Position numbers and translations under genes: made by a program. Below the pieces are notes generated by a model that worked only from the letters and a program-made list of their open reading frames with translations, searched no databases and was not told the origin of the DNA. From the NCBI RefSeq assembly GCF_007197645.1, contig NZ_VKGK01000007.1:62001-126000 (forward strand): a DNA stretch of 64,000 bases, in the 5' to 3' direction. Shown here piece after piece: positions 28,015 through 37,041 of the stretch (positions are counted from its first letter, which is position 1; each line of letters opens with the position of its first letter). Origin of the DNA: Shewanella hanedai. GTDB taxonomy: Bacteria > Pseudomonadota > Gammaproteobacteria > Enterobacterales > Shewanellaceae.

Positions 28015-28971
28015 ATGACAACAAATATCAAAAATGAAGCGCTATCTTTAGTGATTATGGCTGCAGGCTTGGGTAGCCGTTTTGGAGGGGATAAACAACT
28101 CGCAAGTTTTGGCACTAACGGCGAAACCATGCTTGAGTTATCCATTCTCTCCGCTAGCCGAGCAGGGTTCTCCAGAGTGGTGTTAGTTATAAGGCCTGAA
28201 CTTGAGGATGCATTGCAAGGTATCTTTGCCGCAGGCCTAACAGCAAAGCTCCCGTCAGATTTTAGTTATGATTTTTGTTATCAGGCGATGGATGATCTTC
28301 CGCCCGCAGCATTAGCAACCCTATCTGATGTGAATCATAGGCTAAAACCTTGGGGGACTGCACATGCACTTTGGTGTGCTCGTGATAAAGTCAAAGGTCG
28401 AATGGCGGTGATTAACGCTGATGATTACTATGGTGATAGCGCTTTTGAGTTACTTTTCTCCGGTTTAAATGAATCTAAAACCGATTGGATGTTAGTCGCT
28501 TATCCCTTGTCGTTGACCTTGTCTGAACATGGTGGCGTAAATCGAGGTGTTTGTTTAGTTGAAGATGGCCAATTGCAGAGTGTTGCTGAGTGGACGGATA
28601 TTCAACAGAGCCCCTCAGGATTAGTGGGGATCTGTCAGGGACAAGAAGGCGTGTTGTCGCCTTCGGTGCCAGTGTCTATGACCTGTTGGGGCTTTGCCCC
28701 TGATATATTTTTGGCTATTGAAGCGGAATTAATTCATTTTATTGCAGCCCATGGTCAGGAAGCGAAATCTGAGTGTTTCCTCCCTGATGTGGTTCAACAT
28801 AGTATGGCTACAGTCAGCATCGGTGATGGTGGGATTAGTCAAAAATGCATTAGAGTGAAAACTGCTCAAGAATCTTGGTTTGGTGTGACCTACCCTCAGG
28901 ACGCAGTGTGGGTAAAGCAGAAGCTGTTAGAGCTGTTAAATAATAAGAATAATGGAGTTATTAGTGATTGA
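28015..28971 (+). CDS. Sugar-nucleotide-type nucleotidyltransferase
   Basis: This 318-aa protein has an N-terminal Rossmann-type NTP-transferase fold. It carries the signature LVIMAAGLGSRFGGDKQLA, a GlmU/MobA-like glycine-rich loop plus Lys, and an Asp pair in INADDYYG for metal binding. It overlaps the downstream NahK-like kinase gene by 20 nt, so the two are an operon. The pair fits an amino-sugar (N-acetylhexosamine) salvage route, in which the kinase makes a sugar-1-phosphate and this enzyme makes the UDP-sugar. The exact sugar is inferred, not shown. Confidence 0.82.
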   Translation: MTTNIKNEALSLVIMAAGLGSRFGGDKQLASFGTNGETMLELSILSASRAGFSRVVLVIRPELEDALQGIFAAGLTAKLPSDFSYDFCYQAMDDLPPAALATLSDVNHRLKPWGTAHALWCARDKVKGRMAVINADDYYGDSAFELLFSGLNESKTDWMLVAYPLSLTLSEHGGVNRGVCLVEDGQLQSVAEWTDIQQSPSGLVGICQGQEGVLSPSVPVSMTCWGFAPDIFLAIEAELIHFIAAHGQEAKSECFLPDVVQHSMATVSIGDGGISQKCIRVKTAQESWFGVTYPQDAVWVKQKLLELLNNKNNGVISD

Positions 28972-30031
28972 TTTTGTTAGGCAGCGAGTCCTGCCGCATT
29001 TTGGCATCCCAGCTTTGGATGCAAGTGTGTCTCCTTTAGGAAATGGCCACATTAATGAAACTTTTTTGGTTCGCTGGGACTCTGGCGAACTGGTATTACA
29101 GAAAATAAATACAGACGTATTTAAGACACCCCATGGCTTAGTGGAAAACGCAGATAAAATTGCGATCCATCTTGCTCATAAGCATGCCAATGATGAATAC
29201 GCACTGCAGGTTGTTGGTCCACTTCGGACTAAAGATCAACAGCTCGCGATTGATCTTGGTGAGCAGGGGTTTTGGCGTGCAATCAACTATCTCCCTCATA
29301 GTCACAGTATCGAAGTGGTGAGTAGTGAAGAGGAGGCGTTTGCAGCCGCTAAGGCATTCGGCCATTTCTCCTCTGCGCTGAGCGATCTTGATGCGACAGT
29401 ACTTGAAGATGTTATTCCGCAATTTCATCATCTTCCAGGTCGTATTACTTTGCTCGAACAGGCTGTAGCTCAAGACACACAACATCGATTAGATGGGTGT
29501 CGTGATTGGGTCGAGCTAGTTTTGTCACAGCAGTCTTTGTTGCAGGAGTTAGCAGAGCTTTCACCTAAACTGCCGTTACGAACTTGCCATAACGACACTA
29601 AGATCAACAATATGTTATACGACAAGCGCGACATGAGCAGCTTGGCGATTATTGACCTCGATACCTGCATGAAAGGTTATCTAATGTATGATTTTGGTGA
29701 CATGGTACGCACCTTTACTTCTCCGGAAGAGGAAGACTCTAAGGTACTTGATAATGTGCATGTGCGTGAACCCATTTTTGCCGCTATCTGTCGTGGATAC
29801 CTGAGCGAACTTGGCTCAGTATTGAGTGAAGATGAGAAGAAAAGCCTATGGTTAGGTGCTCGGGTTATCTGCTTGATGATCGGGGTTCGATTCTTAACTG
29901 ATCACCTTAATGGCGACGTTTATTTTAATATTCATCATGAAAATCATAACCTAGAACGAGCGGCGAATCAGTTTACTCTGTATCAAAGCTTGCTAGCGCA
30001 AGAGCAAGAATTAATTAAGTATTTTAACTAG
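28952..30031 (+). CDS. NahK-like N-acetylhexosamine kinase (aminoglycoside phosphotransferase family)
   Basis: This 359-aa protein has the APH-type kinase fold, with an N-terminal nucleotide-binding region (GNGHINETFLVRW, VLQKIN), the catalytic loop CHNDTKINNMLY and the metal-binding IIDLDTCMKG. The length and order match N-acetylhexosamine 1-kinases. The ATG at 28952 lies inside the 3' end of the nucleotidyltransferase gene, indicating translational coupling. It ends about 25 nt from the convergent SRAP gene. Confidence 0.82.
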   Translation: MELLVIDFVRQRVLPHFGIPALDASVSPLGNGHINETFLVRWDSGELVLQKINTDVFKTPHGLVENADKIAIHLAHKHANDEYALQVVGPLRTKDQQLAIDLGEQGFWRAINYLPHSHSIEVVSSEEEAFAAAKAFGHFSSALSDLDATVLEDVIPQFHHLPGRITLLEQAVAQDTQHRLDGCRDWVELVLSQQSLLQELAELSPKLPLRTCHNDTKINNMLYDKRDMSSLAIIDLDTCMKGYLMYDFGDMVRTFTSPEEEDSKVLDNVHVREPIFAAICRGYLSELGSVLSEDEKKSLWLGARVICLMIGVRFLTDHLNGDVYFNIHHENHNLERAANQFTLYQSLLAQEQELIKYFN

Positions 30032-30054
30032 TTTTTTTCTTTAGTTAGAAAAAG

Positions 30055-30747
30055 TTAGCCGTCATAGGGGCGAAGCAGCAGTGCTTCGCCTTTATGGTTA
30101 TAAAGACTTGGCTTTTCAATTTGCTGAACTAAGAAGTTATGTCGAAGAGCAGGCTTTAGTAGATGTTCAAACATATCGACCTGATGATTGTTAGGGTCTA
30201 ACCAAGCATCTTGAATTGCACTCGATTGAGGCAGTATAAGCGGGCTCGTTTTCGTGTGGAATGGCTCCATATCTGGGTGAGGGGGATTGGTGATCACTGA
30301 ACATGAGACTGTGTGTTCGCCGGTTTTCGGATGATGCCATTCCTGAAATAAGCCGCCTAAGCTGATGGCTGAATCTTGGGCGATAAAATCATAATACTCT
30401 GTCGAGTTTTCACGTTTTTCAGTTTCTCCGAAACCTTTAGCTAAGATAATACAGCGACGCTCACGAAAGGGAGTATAGCCGGCACTTCCTACCTGATTGA
30501 GCTTGTCATAACGGGTATTAAAAGAGGTAAATCGGCTGGGTTTGAATCCATCATAAGTAATCTCTTGCAGTAACCACCACGTCGCGGTTTGCAGTTGCCT
30601 AATTCCCTTTTGTTCCCTGACGATGCTGATCTCATTTGTGGGCATTTTAAAGCGATTGAAGTGCATCTCATTGGGATTAGATACGCCCAAATCTTGCATC
30701 AAGGTTCGAGTAAAAAGATCGTCTATCATGTTGAGTCGACCGCACAT
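30055..30747 (-). CDS. SRAP (YedK/HMCES-type) abasic-site peptidase
   Basis: This 230-aa protein begins MCGRLN, with the catalytic Cys2 that forms a thiazolidine cross-link to abasic sites in single-stranded DNA. It has the family's conserved block (RRCIILAKGFGETEKRENS) and the His in the GEHTVSCSVIT region. It shields AP sites at replication forks and is often near SOS genes. It is a single gene convergent with the kinase gene. Confidence 0.92.
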   Translation of the reverse strand: MCGRLNMIDDLFTRTLMQDLGVSNPNEMHFNRFKMPTNEISIVREQKGIRQLQTATWWLLQEITYDGFKPSRFTSFNTRYDKLNQVGSAGYTPFRERRCIILAKGFGETEKRENSTEYYDFIAQDSAISLGGLFQEWHHPKTGEHTVSCSVITNPPHPDMEPFHTKTSPLILPQSSAIQDAWLDPNNHQVDMFEHLLKPALRHNFLVQQIEKPSLYNHKGEALLLRPYDG

Positions 30748-30798
30748 TCGCTGCTCTCTTATCTTGTTTCTTATACAGATTGGTATAAAGCGAGTTAA

Positions 30799-32529
30799 TT
30801 ACATCAGTTGCAACAACGAACCTAACACCCCGGCAATACTCTCACCAGCAATACAACCTGCAGCAATCGCGAGTATAAATCGTTGTGACCACTTTGGGGC
30901 GAGTTGACGTAAAGCCCAAGCCAATAGCGCACCGATAAATAGCATGATACTAATTTGAGCTGGAAGTACAAAGGCCAGCCCCATCGCCGACATACTTGGC
31001 AAATATTGGTGCCACTTTTCCTTCAAAATAAGAGGTAGTAACTCGTTAATCGTTGCTGCAATCATTCCAACAAACATAGCATATCTTGCCGATTGCGGAA
31101 TTGCCTCTAGCCCTTCAGTTAAGGCGATGGCTATTGATTTCCATATGGCGACACCAGGGGCGGGCCATTGTTCGGTCATTAGCTGAGTGGCGGGGTTTGG
31201 TATGAGGACCATGAATATCGCAGCACTAACTAGGCAACCTGTGATTATGCCGCATATTTGCGCGATGAATTGCTGTCTGGGTGGAGTGCCGAGTAGGTAT
31301 CCTGCTTTTAAGTCATTAAGCAGATCGGTAGCTTGAGCCGCAGCGCCAGCAGAGACATTGGCGGTCATTAAATTGGTCGTGACATTACCTGGGCTAATCA
31401 GGGCAAAAGAGAGCTGAGATAATTTACCTAACGCCCCCATTGGTGGGATCCCTGTTTCACCGACAACTTGTGCGGCAACGACGGCAAAGATAAAGGCCAG
31501 AGGTACGGCGAGTATGGCGGCAAACAGACTGATATCAAAAAAAGTGATCTGTAGGGCGACAATCAAAGGCGTAAGAATGGCGAGAAAGGTATATTCCTGC
31601 CAATGCCAGTTTAATGTCAGCCAGTTCTGTTTTTTGGTTTTAAATAGTATCAGTAAGGTGCTGGTCAGCGATGAGGCCAACATTAAGCTGACACCAGGCC
31701 AAATTAGCCAATCTATAAGGTAATCAAACCAGCTAGCATCAACCGGCCCTGCTTGCTCCCAGCCTTGCCCCAGAATATAAGGGCCGAGTCCAACCCAAGC
31801 GATGAGGCAGCCAAGCAGAATACTGAAGGCCGAACGTATGCCTATGATACTGCCAAATGCCAGCAGCATATACGATGGCTCAAGCATAAAGCCTAAGTTC
31901 TTCGCGCTTATACTGGTGCCAGTAAGCGCGCCGCTTCCGGGTATTGAGAAGCCTAGAGAGAGCTTGATTGAGCCTGGGAATAAAAAACGATGCGATAGCG
32001 TGAGCGTAATTGCAATGAGCAAGGCTGTTATTTTCTTCTTCGCTTCTTGCCCATTATCAAATATATCTTTAATGACCTCGGCTGTGGCTATTCCTGCAGG
32101 AAAAGGCAAGCGGGGATTATTGACCATCACGGGTCTGAGTGCTGATGCAACACAGACTCCCAGCAGACTGATTGCTATCATCCAGATCACTATAGGCCAG
32201 TATTCGAACGGGCTATCAGTGATAATCAAATAGGCTGGAATTGGCGCGATGAGTCCCGCAGCCATAGTACTGCAAGCCGCCGATGTTGTTGTTTGTTGAA
32301 TATTGCTTTCGATTAGCGTCCATTTATTGGCGTTAAACATGGAATGATTACTACGCCAAAATATAAACCCAAGTAGTGCCGCTAAAATCGATAAGTTTAA
32401 TGTCCAGCCAACCTTGAGCCCCATGTAGATGTTGCATATGGTCAAAACAGAACCGAATAATATTCCAGTAATGATAGCTCTGATTGAAAGAGGAGGTTGC
32501 AGCATGGCGTGGGAGGTTGAAATTGGCAT
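30799..32529 (-). CDS. OPT-family transporter, module A
   Basis: This 576-aa inner-membrane protein has about 14 or more TM helices. The OPT/YSL-type conserved segment at about residues 350-410 reads VAAQVVGETGIPPMGALGKL followed by LMTANVSAGAAAQATDLL. The OPT family moves oligopeptides, glutathione-type peptides or metal chelates, and the substrate here is unknown. It is transcribed divergently from the TetR gene at 32788. The module-B homologue at 42689-44410 is nearly co-linear. The repeated pairing of OPT, TetR and a Dms-type operon suggests that the transported compound, or its product, is related to the respired acceptor. Confidence 0.9.
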   Translation of the reverse strand: MPISTSHAMLQPPLSIRAIITGILFGSVLTICNIYMGLKVGWTLNLSILAALLGFIFWRSNHSMFNANKWTLIESNIQQTTTSAACSTMAAGLIAPIPAYLIITDSPFEYWPIVIWMIAISLLGVCVASALRPVMVNNPRLPFPAGIATAEVIKDIFDNGQEAKKKITALLIAITLTLSHRFLFPGSIKLSLGFSIPGSGALTGTSISAKNLGFMLEPSYMLLAFGSIIGIRSAFSILLGCLIAWVGLGPYILGQGWEQAGPVDASWFDYLIDWLIWPGVSLMLASSLTSTLLILFKTKKQNWLTLNWHWQEYTFLAILTPLIVALQITFFDISLFAAILAVPLAFIFAVVAAQVVGETGIPPMGALGKLSQLSFALISPGNVTTNLMTANVSAGAAAQATDLLNDLKAGYLLGTPPRQQFIAQICGIITGCLVSAAIFMVLIPNPATQLMTEQWPAPGVAIWKSIAIALTEGLEAIPQSARYAMFVGMIAATINELLPLILKEKWHQYLPSMSAMGLAFVLPAQISIMLFIGALLAWALRQLAPKWSQRFILAIAAGCIAGESIAGVLGSLLQLM

Positions 32530-32787
32530 CTATCTATTATCTAGTTATTTAAGAAGCAAGCAGGAGTGTTATCGCATAATTTCTCTCTATCTCTTAGTAA
32601 AAGATCCTAAATAAGTGAAATATTCTAATTTTGAGTATGAACAATAGAAATTATTTCAATATCGTGGTTTAGGTTTTGTCTCTATATGTGATCGAGTCTG
32701 GGTTTGTACATTGGTTGGCAACTTGATTAATTGATATGCTATTAGAAAGACATTCGTTAGTCATCTGTTTAAGGTTTAGTATTATAT
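32530..32787. promoter_or_regulatory. Divergent OPT/TetR promoter region, module A
   Basis: This is a 258-bp AT-rich region between the OPT and TetR start codons. TetR regulators of this arrangement usually bind here and control both genes. I could not fix an operator: no inverted repeat is shared cleanly with the equivalent module-B region. A TGTGATCG half-site lies near 32687. Confidence 0.5.
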
Positions 32788-33480
32788 ATGAGTAAGTCAG
32801 CACGTGAAGCAGTGTTACTGAATATTGCTAAAGAGCTCATTTTAGAAGATGGTGTTATGTCTTTTAAGTTTGTTGATATAGCTAAGCGCGCAGGTGTGTC
32901 TCGGGCCACTTTATATAATCATTACTCAGGAAAAGAAGATATTGTAGTGAGTTTATATGTTCGAGATGCAGGCCAAACCAAACAAATGTTGCTCGATATT
33001 CAGGCTGACGAAACCCTCAACGACAGAGAAAAATTAATCCTGAGTTTACTCGCTCCAGTTGCGGGTTCGATGGAGATTCAGAACCGTTCAGGAACCACTT
33101 TACTGAGTGCTAACCCAGGTATTTTTATGTTTGCCAGTGAAGCGCAGCAGGCGAGGCTAGAGCTGATTGTGACTCAAATTCGCGGAATTGTTCTTGAGTT
33201 TTGGATAGCGCCTTTCAAGAAAGGGCGTATACAAGTACCCCAAGATGAACTCGAAGAGATCATGGCTTCAGTTTTTCCCTACCAAAGAGGCTGTGTCATC
33301 ATTCCACAAAATGTAATGACGGCTGGAAAGCATATTAACTATACCTTGCGAAAAGTATTTGAAAACTTACTTAAGTCGACGGAGCAATTAAACTGGAGTG
33401 ATGAGCACGCCAGTGTCGATTATGAGAAGACCTTGATAGCGATTGGAAGACATAAGAAGGATGGTATGATTGCATGCTAG
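32788..33480 (+). CDS. TetR/AcrR-family regulator, module A
   Basis: This 230-aa regulator has an N-terminal helix-turn-helix at about residues 24-48 (FVDIAKRAGVSRATLYNHYSGKEDI, the TetR pattern) and a large C-terminal ligand-binding/dimerisation domain. It pairs with the module-B paralogue at 44701-45393: same length, same MIAC C-terminus. It lies divergent from an OPT transporter and probably regulates it, possibly with the Dms operon. Its stop codon (33478-33480) is directly followed by the GTGCTAG tandem repeat. Confidence 0.92.
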   Translation: MSKSAREAVLLNIAKELILEDGVMSFKFVDIAKRAGVSRATLYNHYSGKEDIVVSLYVRDAGQTKQMLLDIQADETLNDREKLILSLLAPVAGSMEIQNRSGTTLLSANPGIFMFASEAQQARLELIVTQIRGIVLEFWIAPFKKGRIQVPQDELEEIMASVFPYQRGCVIIPQNVMTAGKHINYTLRKVFENLLKSTEQLNWSDEHASVDYEKTLIAIGRHKKDGMIAC

Positions 33481-33529
33481 GTGCTAGGTGCTAGGTGCTA
33501 GGTGCTAGGTGCTAGGTGCTAGGTGCTAG
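33481..33529 (+). repeat. Tandem heptanucleotide repeat (GTGCTAG)7
   Basis: Seven perfect copies of GTGCTAG, plus a partial copy that includes the tetR stop codon (TGCTAG at 33475-33480). The array begins exactly at the end of the tetR frame. Because 7 is not a multiple of 3 and each unit carries TAG, slippage would not extend the protein. The array could alter the mRNA 3' end or the spacing towards the downstream TorD gene's convergent transcript. Confidence 0.95.
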
Positions 33530-33636
33530 GTTGCACAGGACGCTGTGACCCTGTAGCTGATATATGTAACCCGCTATCCATCCCTTTATCCACCTAGCCA
33601 TTTTACTGATTTTGTATTGTAGCCTCCGCGTCACTA

Positions 33637-34257
33637 CTATCCCCATAGGTTCAGTTTTTTCACTATAATGCCATTGGATTCAACTAACACATCTAGATAA
33701 TCCTTAAGTAATAATCCCCAGCCTAAGTAGAAGTCAGTTTTAGCGTGTTCGATTGTTAGTTCAGCCACTCGATATGCCCATGGGGTTAGATGCTCGGTGA
33801 CGACAGCTTTCAGCTCTAGGGTTTTATTTTCATTAAGTGTAAATTCAACCAGTCGTAGAACCAGCGATATGTGGTCGATAGGTTGGTTATCGTCATCTAT
33901 GGTTCTGATTGTAATATCAAGAGCATCAATGCGCTCTTGAAGTTTTTGCGTGCTTGGCCCACACAGTAAATTATCTTCATTGAGGTAGTAGGAACCCCAT
34001 AATGGCACCTTCATTTTACCTGGACCTATAAACAGCTGATTGAAGTCGAGCAGTAATTCTGGTAACTGGTCACTTGAGTATTGGCTGACGTAGTTACTCA
34101 CAAGTGCGACTCCCTTGCTGCGTGTTTTACTCTCTGTAAGCAAAGGGTAACACGCGTTGAAGTCATGTTGGTTGTACGTGTCAAGCATCTTATTGCAAGG
34201 GTCATGATACATATTGGCGGCAAGTATTGGGGTTATTTCAGCTAGTGATTTGTTCAT
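33637..34257 (-). CDS. TorD/DmsD-family molybdoenzyme maturation chaperone
   Basis: This 206-aa helical chaperone has the family core motif (LFIGPGKMKVPLWGSYYL, the FxGPG...P-W-S-Y pattern) and the E/D-x-DH signature (QPIDHISL). By family knowledge, it binds the Tat signal of the molybdoenzyme subunit and assists cofactor insertion before export. It corresponds to DmsG of Shewanella dms operons. It is preceded by an intrinsic terminator, so it is probably transcribed by read-through or its own promoter. It is the only such chaperone in the two modules, so it may serve both DmsA proteins. Confidence 0.9.
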   Translation of the reverse strand: MNKSLAEITPILAANMYHDPCNKMLDTYNQHDFNACYPLLTESKTRSKGVALVSNYVSQYSSDQLPELLLDFNQLFIGPGKMKVPLWGSYYLNEDNLLCGPSTQKLQERIDALDITIRTIDDDNQPIDHISLVLRLVEFTLNENKTLELKAVVTEHLTPWAYRVAELTIEHAKTDFYLGWGLLLKDYLDVLVESNGIIVKKLNLWG

Positions 34258-34267
34258 ATTTACTCCT

Positions 34268-34293
34268 AAAAAAAGGCGGCCATGGGCCGCCTT
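34268..34293 (-). terminator. Intrinsic terminator between the module-A lipoprotein and TorD genes
   Basis: AAGGCGGCC pairs with GGCCGCCTT over a 3-nt loop, followed on the minus strand by a T7 run. It lies just past the lipoprotein stop (34302) and 11 nt before the TorD start, whose ribosome binding site (AGGAG) follows. It should reduce TorD expression relative to the structural genes. Confidence 0.88.
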
Positions 34294-34301
34294 AAAGATA
34301 T

Positions 34302-36413
34302 CTACTTGTCTAAGCTTGGATCGTATTGGTAAAACTCAAGTCCGGAAGTCGGACCTAGGTTGCACCACGTTGACGTACCAAAATACAGTTTGTCGTCGAT
34401 ATCAACGACGTTGCGGATACCGTTAGAGCACTGGTTACCAAAACCGTTAGTGGTAAGCTTACGTGCCGATCCATCAGCCTCGATCATTAGCAGATCTCCG
34501 CCGGGGACAAACTCTTCGGCTAGGCCGTTAGCGCTCATCTCCGTTTTAGTGTAATCGTACATCCACATGGCGGGGTTATTAGCCATTTGCTTCTTCCATT
34601 CAGGGTTCTGGAATACTATTCCGTCGAATAACATATACTCACCAGAATACGCATCGAACAGTAAATCATGCAGGCCAGAGAATGCGTCGAAGAATCCCCA
34701 GAATAACTTACCGTCCTTCGCAATGGAGGTCCAAGAATAGACGTTACCTGGATTACCCATACCTGCTTCGCCATGAATAGGCTTCTGACCTAGTAAGTTA
34801 GGCGTCGTTTTCCAGCCGTTACCATCATTCACTTGCATGGTCTCGTAGCCGTAAAGTAGCTCTACCTTTGAGGTGTCACCTGCGCTTACCGCATCGATAT
34901 TGTTAAGGTCAATACGGAAAATTGAAGTGGCACGCCATTCGTTAATCATAAAAAGTTTATGATCAGTTGCTTGGGCATTGTCAGTAGGAGTGATATCGGT
35001 AACCTTTTTGACGTCTGCTTCACTCGCTGACTCTAGACCTGTTAACTCTGTGAATAGAGCTGGGTCTGCCTTAGCGAAGTGTTTATAAGCTGCGTCTGTA
35101 CCTTGGTGGTAAGTACCGAAATACATGAAGCCATCGTTAATAGCACTTGTTCCCCACTTGGCTCCCCAGCGACCTTTTGTGTCTGGATCATATTGATCCA
35201 TACCGAAGACTTCACGGAAAGTAAGCTGCTCATCAACACTATAACCAGCGGTTGGGATCGGATCAGATATCAGAATGACAGACTCTTTGAAGTTATCGTT
35301 ACGCACGCCGTTCTTGTAGACAAAAGGATGTGCCGATGCTGACATGATCAGACGTTCAGTGCCGTCCGTATGGGTGAATTGACGCCAGTCACCGATCATA
35401 CCGTATTGTACGCCACCAGGCGTTTGTTCATTGTCTAGCTGAGTTGATACTTTGCTCCAACCTGTCGTCGTCAGCGGGTTGGTTCCTTTGATATCACCAC
35501 CAGCAAAAGGCTCGTCTTGAGTGCCGACCCAACGAAGTAATTGAGTTGGGCCATCACCGTATTGAGTCATTCCTGTTTCAGCACCGACCAGAGTGTAGAA
35601 TCCAGTGGTACCATCTGCATGCTCTAAGGTTCTAAAACGACGCGTCGTGTCACCGACGATATCGCGGTAACCAACGAATGAACGCTCTTTTGCATTGAAT
35701 ACGAATAAACGTAAACGACCTTTATCTTCAGTGGTCTTCCAATGTCCTGCGACGAATACTAGATCACCAGCAGTACCAGCAGCGCGGAAACCATAGGTGT
35801 TGTTGATTGGTTTGAAGGCTTCAGTAAACTGAGGGCCACCTGATGTCAGCATGCTCTCATGAATTACTTCTTTTTCACCCGTGCGGAAGTTGTAGATGAA
35901 AATTTGTGATGGGGTACCTGTTGTCCCTGGAACTGAGCAACCTGTAGTCTTACTTTCGTAAGTTGTTAATTCAATCGGCATGGCGATGTTTTGGTATGGC
36001 CAAACACACCAACCATTAGAGATCGTCCCCATCCATAATTCTTCACCGTTGGCTGCGCTATCATATACCGTTGTGCCCCATGGGTATGATGCGTTGCGCA
36101 TCTCTTCGTATCCTGCTGGCATTGTATTTTCCCAGTCACGCAGAGGGTCATACTCGTTACTTGGGCTGGTGGCACTGTAAAATGCCCCATCAACGATAGT
36201 ACGTCCGGCATGTACGAACGGGCCATCTACTGCTGGGGGAACAACTGGGTCTACCGGATCGACAGGTTCAGTAGGGGCTGTAGGACATTGCTCTGGAGCC
36301 GACACCTGAGTGCCATTCTCACAGATATATAGGGTTTCTGAATCGTCATCAGAGCAACCCGTTATCATGGTGCTTGCAAGCAAGACGGCGACAAGAGAAA
36401 GTTTAGTATTCAT
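34302..36413 (-). CDS. Large propeller-like outer-membrane lipoprotein, module A
   Basis: This 703-aa lipoprotein has a lipobox ITGC (Cys20) followed by Ser, predicting outer-membrane sorting. A short Pro-rich linker (about 45-60) precedes a long beta-rich region with repeated motifs (FVFNAKERSFVGY, LYFGT, LFWGFFD), suggestive of a propeller-like fold. Cysteines are few and mostly conserved with the module-B partner: NGWC...TGC and GFGNQC...TWCNLG, probably disulfides. It follows dmsB by 1 nt, in the same operon. Classical dmsEFABGH operons lack such a gene. It may be a substrate-binding or docking subunit for the extracellular reductase. I do not recognise a named family. Confidence 0.8.
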   Translation of the reverse strand: MNTKLSLVAVLLASTMITGCSDDDSETLYICENGTQVSAPEQCPTAPTEPVDPVDPVVPPAVDGPFVHAGRTIVDGAFYSATSPSNEYDPLRDWENTMPAGYEEMRNASYPWGTTVYDSAANGEELWMGTISNGWCVWPYQNIAMPIELTTYESKTTGCSVPGTTGTPSQIFIYNFRTGEKEVIHESMLTSGGPQFTEAFKPINNTYGFRAAGTAGDLVFVAGHWKTTEDKGRLRLFVFNAKERSFVGYRDIVGDTTRRFRTLEHADGTTGFYTLVGAETGMTQYGDGPTQLLRWVGTQDEPFAGGDIKGTNPLTTTGWSKVSTQLDNEQTPGGVQYGMIGDWRQFTHTDGTERLIMSASAHPFVYKNGVRNDNFKESVILISDPIPTAGYSVDEQLTFREVFGMDQYDPDTKGRWGAKWGTSAINDGFMYFGTYHQGTDAAYKHFAKADPALFTELTGLESASEADVKKVTDITPTDNAQATDHKLFMINEWRATSIFRIDLNNIDAVSAGDTSKVELLYGYETMQVNDGNGWKTTPNLLGQKPIHGEAGMGNPGNVYSWTSIAKDGKLFWGFFDAFSGLHDLLFDAYSGEYMLFDGIVFQNPEWKKQMANNPAMWMYDYTKTEMSANGLAEEFVPGGDLLMIEADGSARKLTTNGFGNQCSNGIRNVVDIDDKLYFGTSTWCNLGPTSGLEFYQYDPSLDK

Positions 36414-36414
36414 G

Positions 36415-37032
36415 TTATACCTCGTTTGGATTTACTACTGAGCCGGCGCCTGAACCTACAGGTTGGCCGTCAGGGTGAACTCTAAGAATTAGATTGGGTT
36501 TGGTGATGCTTGCTGACGGTAGCGGGGCAATTTCTGCCGTATCACCGTACTTAGCGCGCAACTCATCGATAGGGCCGAAGTCCAATGCTCGATGGATACA
36601 GCTATCAACACACATAGGCTGTTTACCAGCGTTGAGTCTGTCGATACAGCCGTCACATTTGGTCATCTTGCCTCGGGCTTCATCAAGCTGTGGCGCGTCG
36701 TAAGGACACGCTTGAGCGCAAGATGAACAACCGATACAGATCTCTTCATGGATCATGACTAACCCGTCTTCGATGCGCTTATGCATCGCACCTGTAGGAC
36801 AGGCTTTAGTGCAAGCTGGAGAGTCGCAATGGTTGCAAGAGATTGACGTGTAGTAGGCAAATACGGATTGGGAGAACACCCCATTACCATTATCCGTACA
36901 GCTTCCACCTGCGTATTCATACACACGACGGAAGTTACGGCCTACATTTAAGTCATTCTTATCTTTACAGGAGACCATACAGGCCTTGCAGCCTGAGCAG
37001 ATCGCGGTATCAACATAGAATCCTAATTGCAT
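36415..37032 (-). CDS. DmsB-like 4x[4Fe-4S] electron-transfer subunit, module A
   Basis: This 205-aa ferredoxin-like protein has four Cys-rich groups (CSGCKACMVSC, CNHCDSPACTKACP, CIGCSSCAQACP and CDGC...CVDSCIHRA) that together supply 16 Cys for four [4Fe-4S] clusters. It has no signal peptide and would be exported in complex with the Tat-targeted catalytic subunit. It passes electrons from the decaheme cytochrome to the molybdopterin subunit. The AGGAG ribosome binding site is 6 nt before the ATG, and the gene is 9 nt from dmsA. Confidence 0.93.
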   Translation of the reverse strand: MQLGFYVDTAICSGCKACMVSCKDKNDLNVGRNFRRVYEYAGGSCTDNGNGVFSQSVFAYYTSISCNHCDSPACTKACPTGAMHKRIEDGLVMIHEEICIGCSSCAQACPYDAPQLDEARGKMTKCDGCIDRLNAGKQPMCVDSCIHRALDFGPIDELRAKYGDTAEIAPLPSASITKPNLILRVHPDGQPVGSGAGSVVNPNEV

Positions 37033-37041
37033 ATCTTTCTC

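Noticed and set aside
33475..33530. Possible CRISPR array
   Set aside because: The 7-bp repeats are contiguous with no spacers and no cas genes are near.
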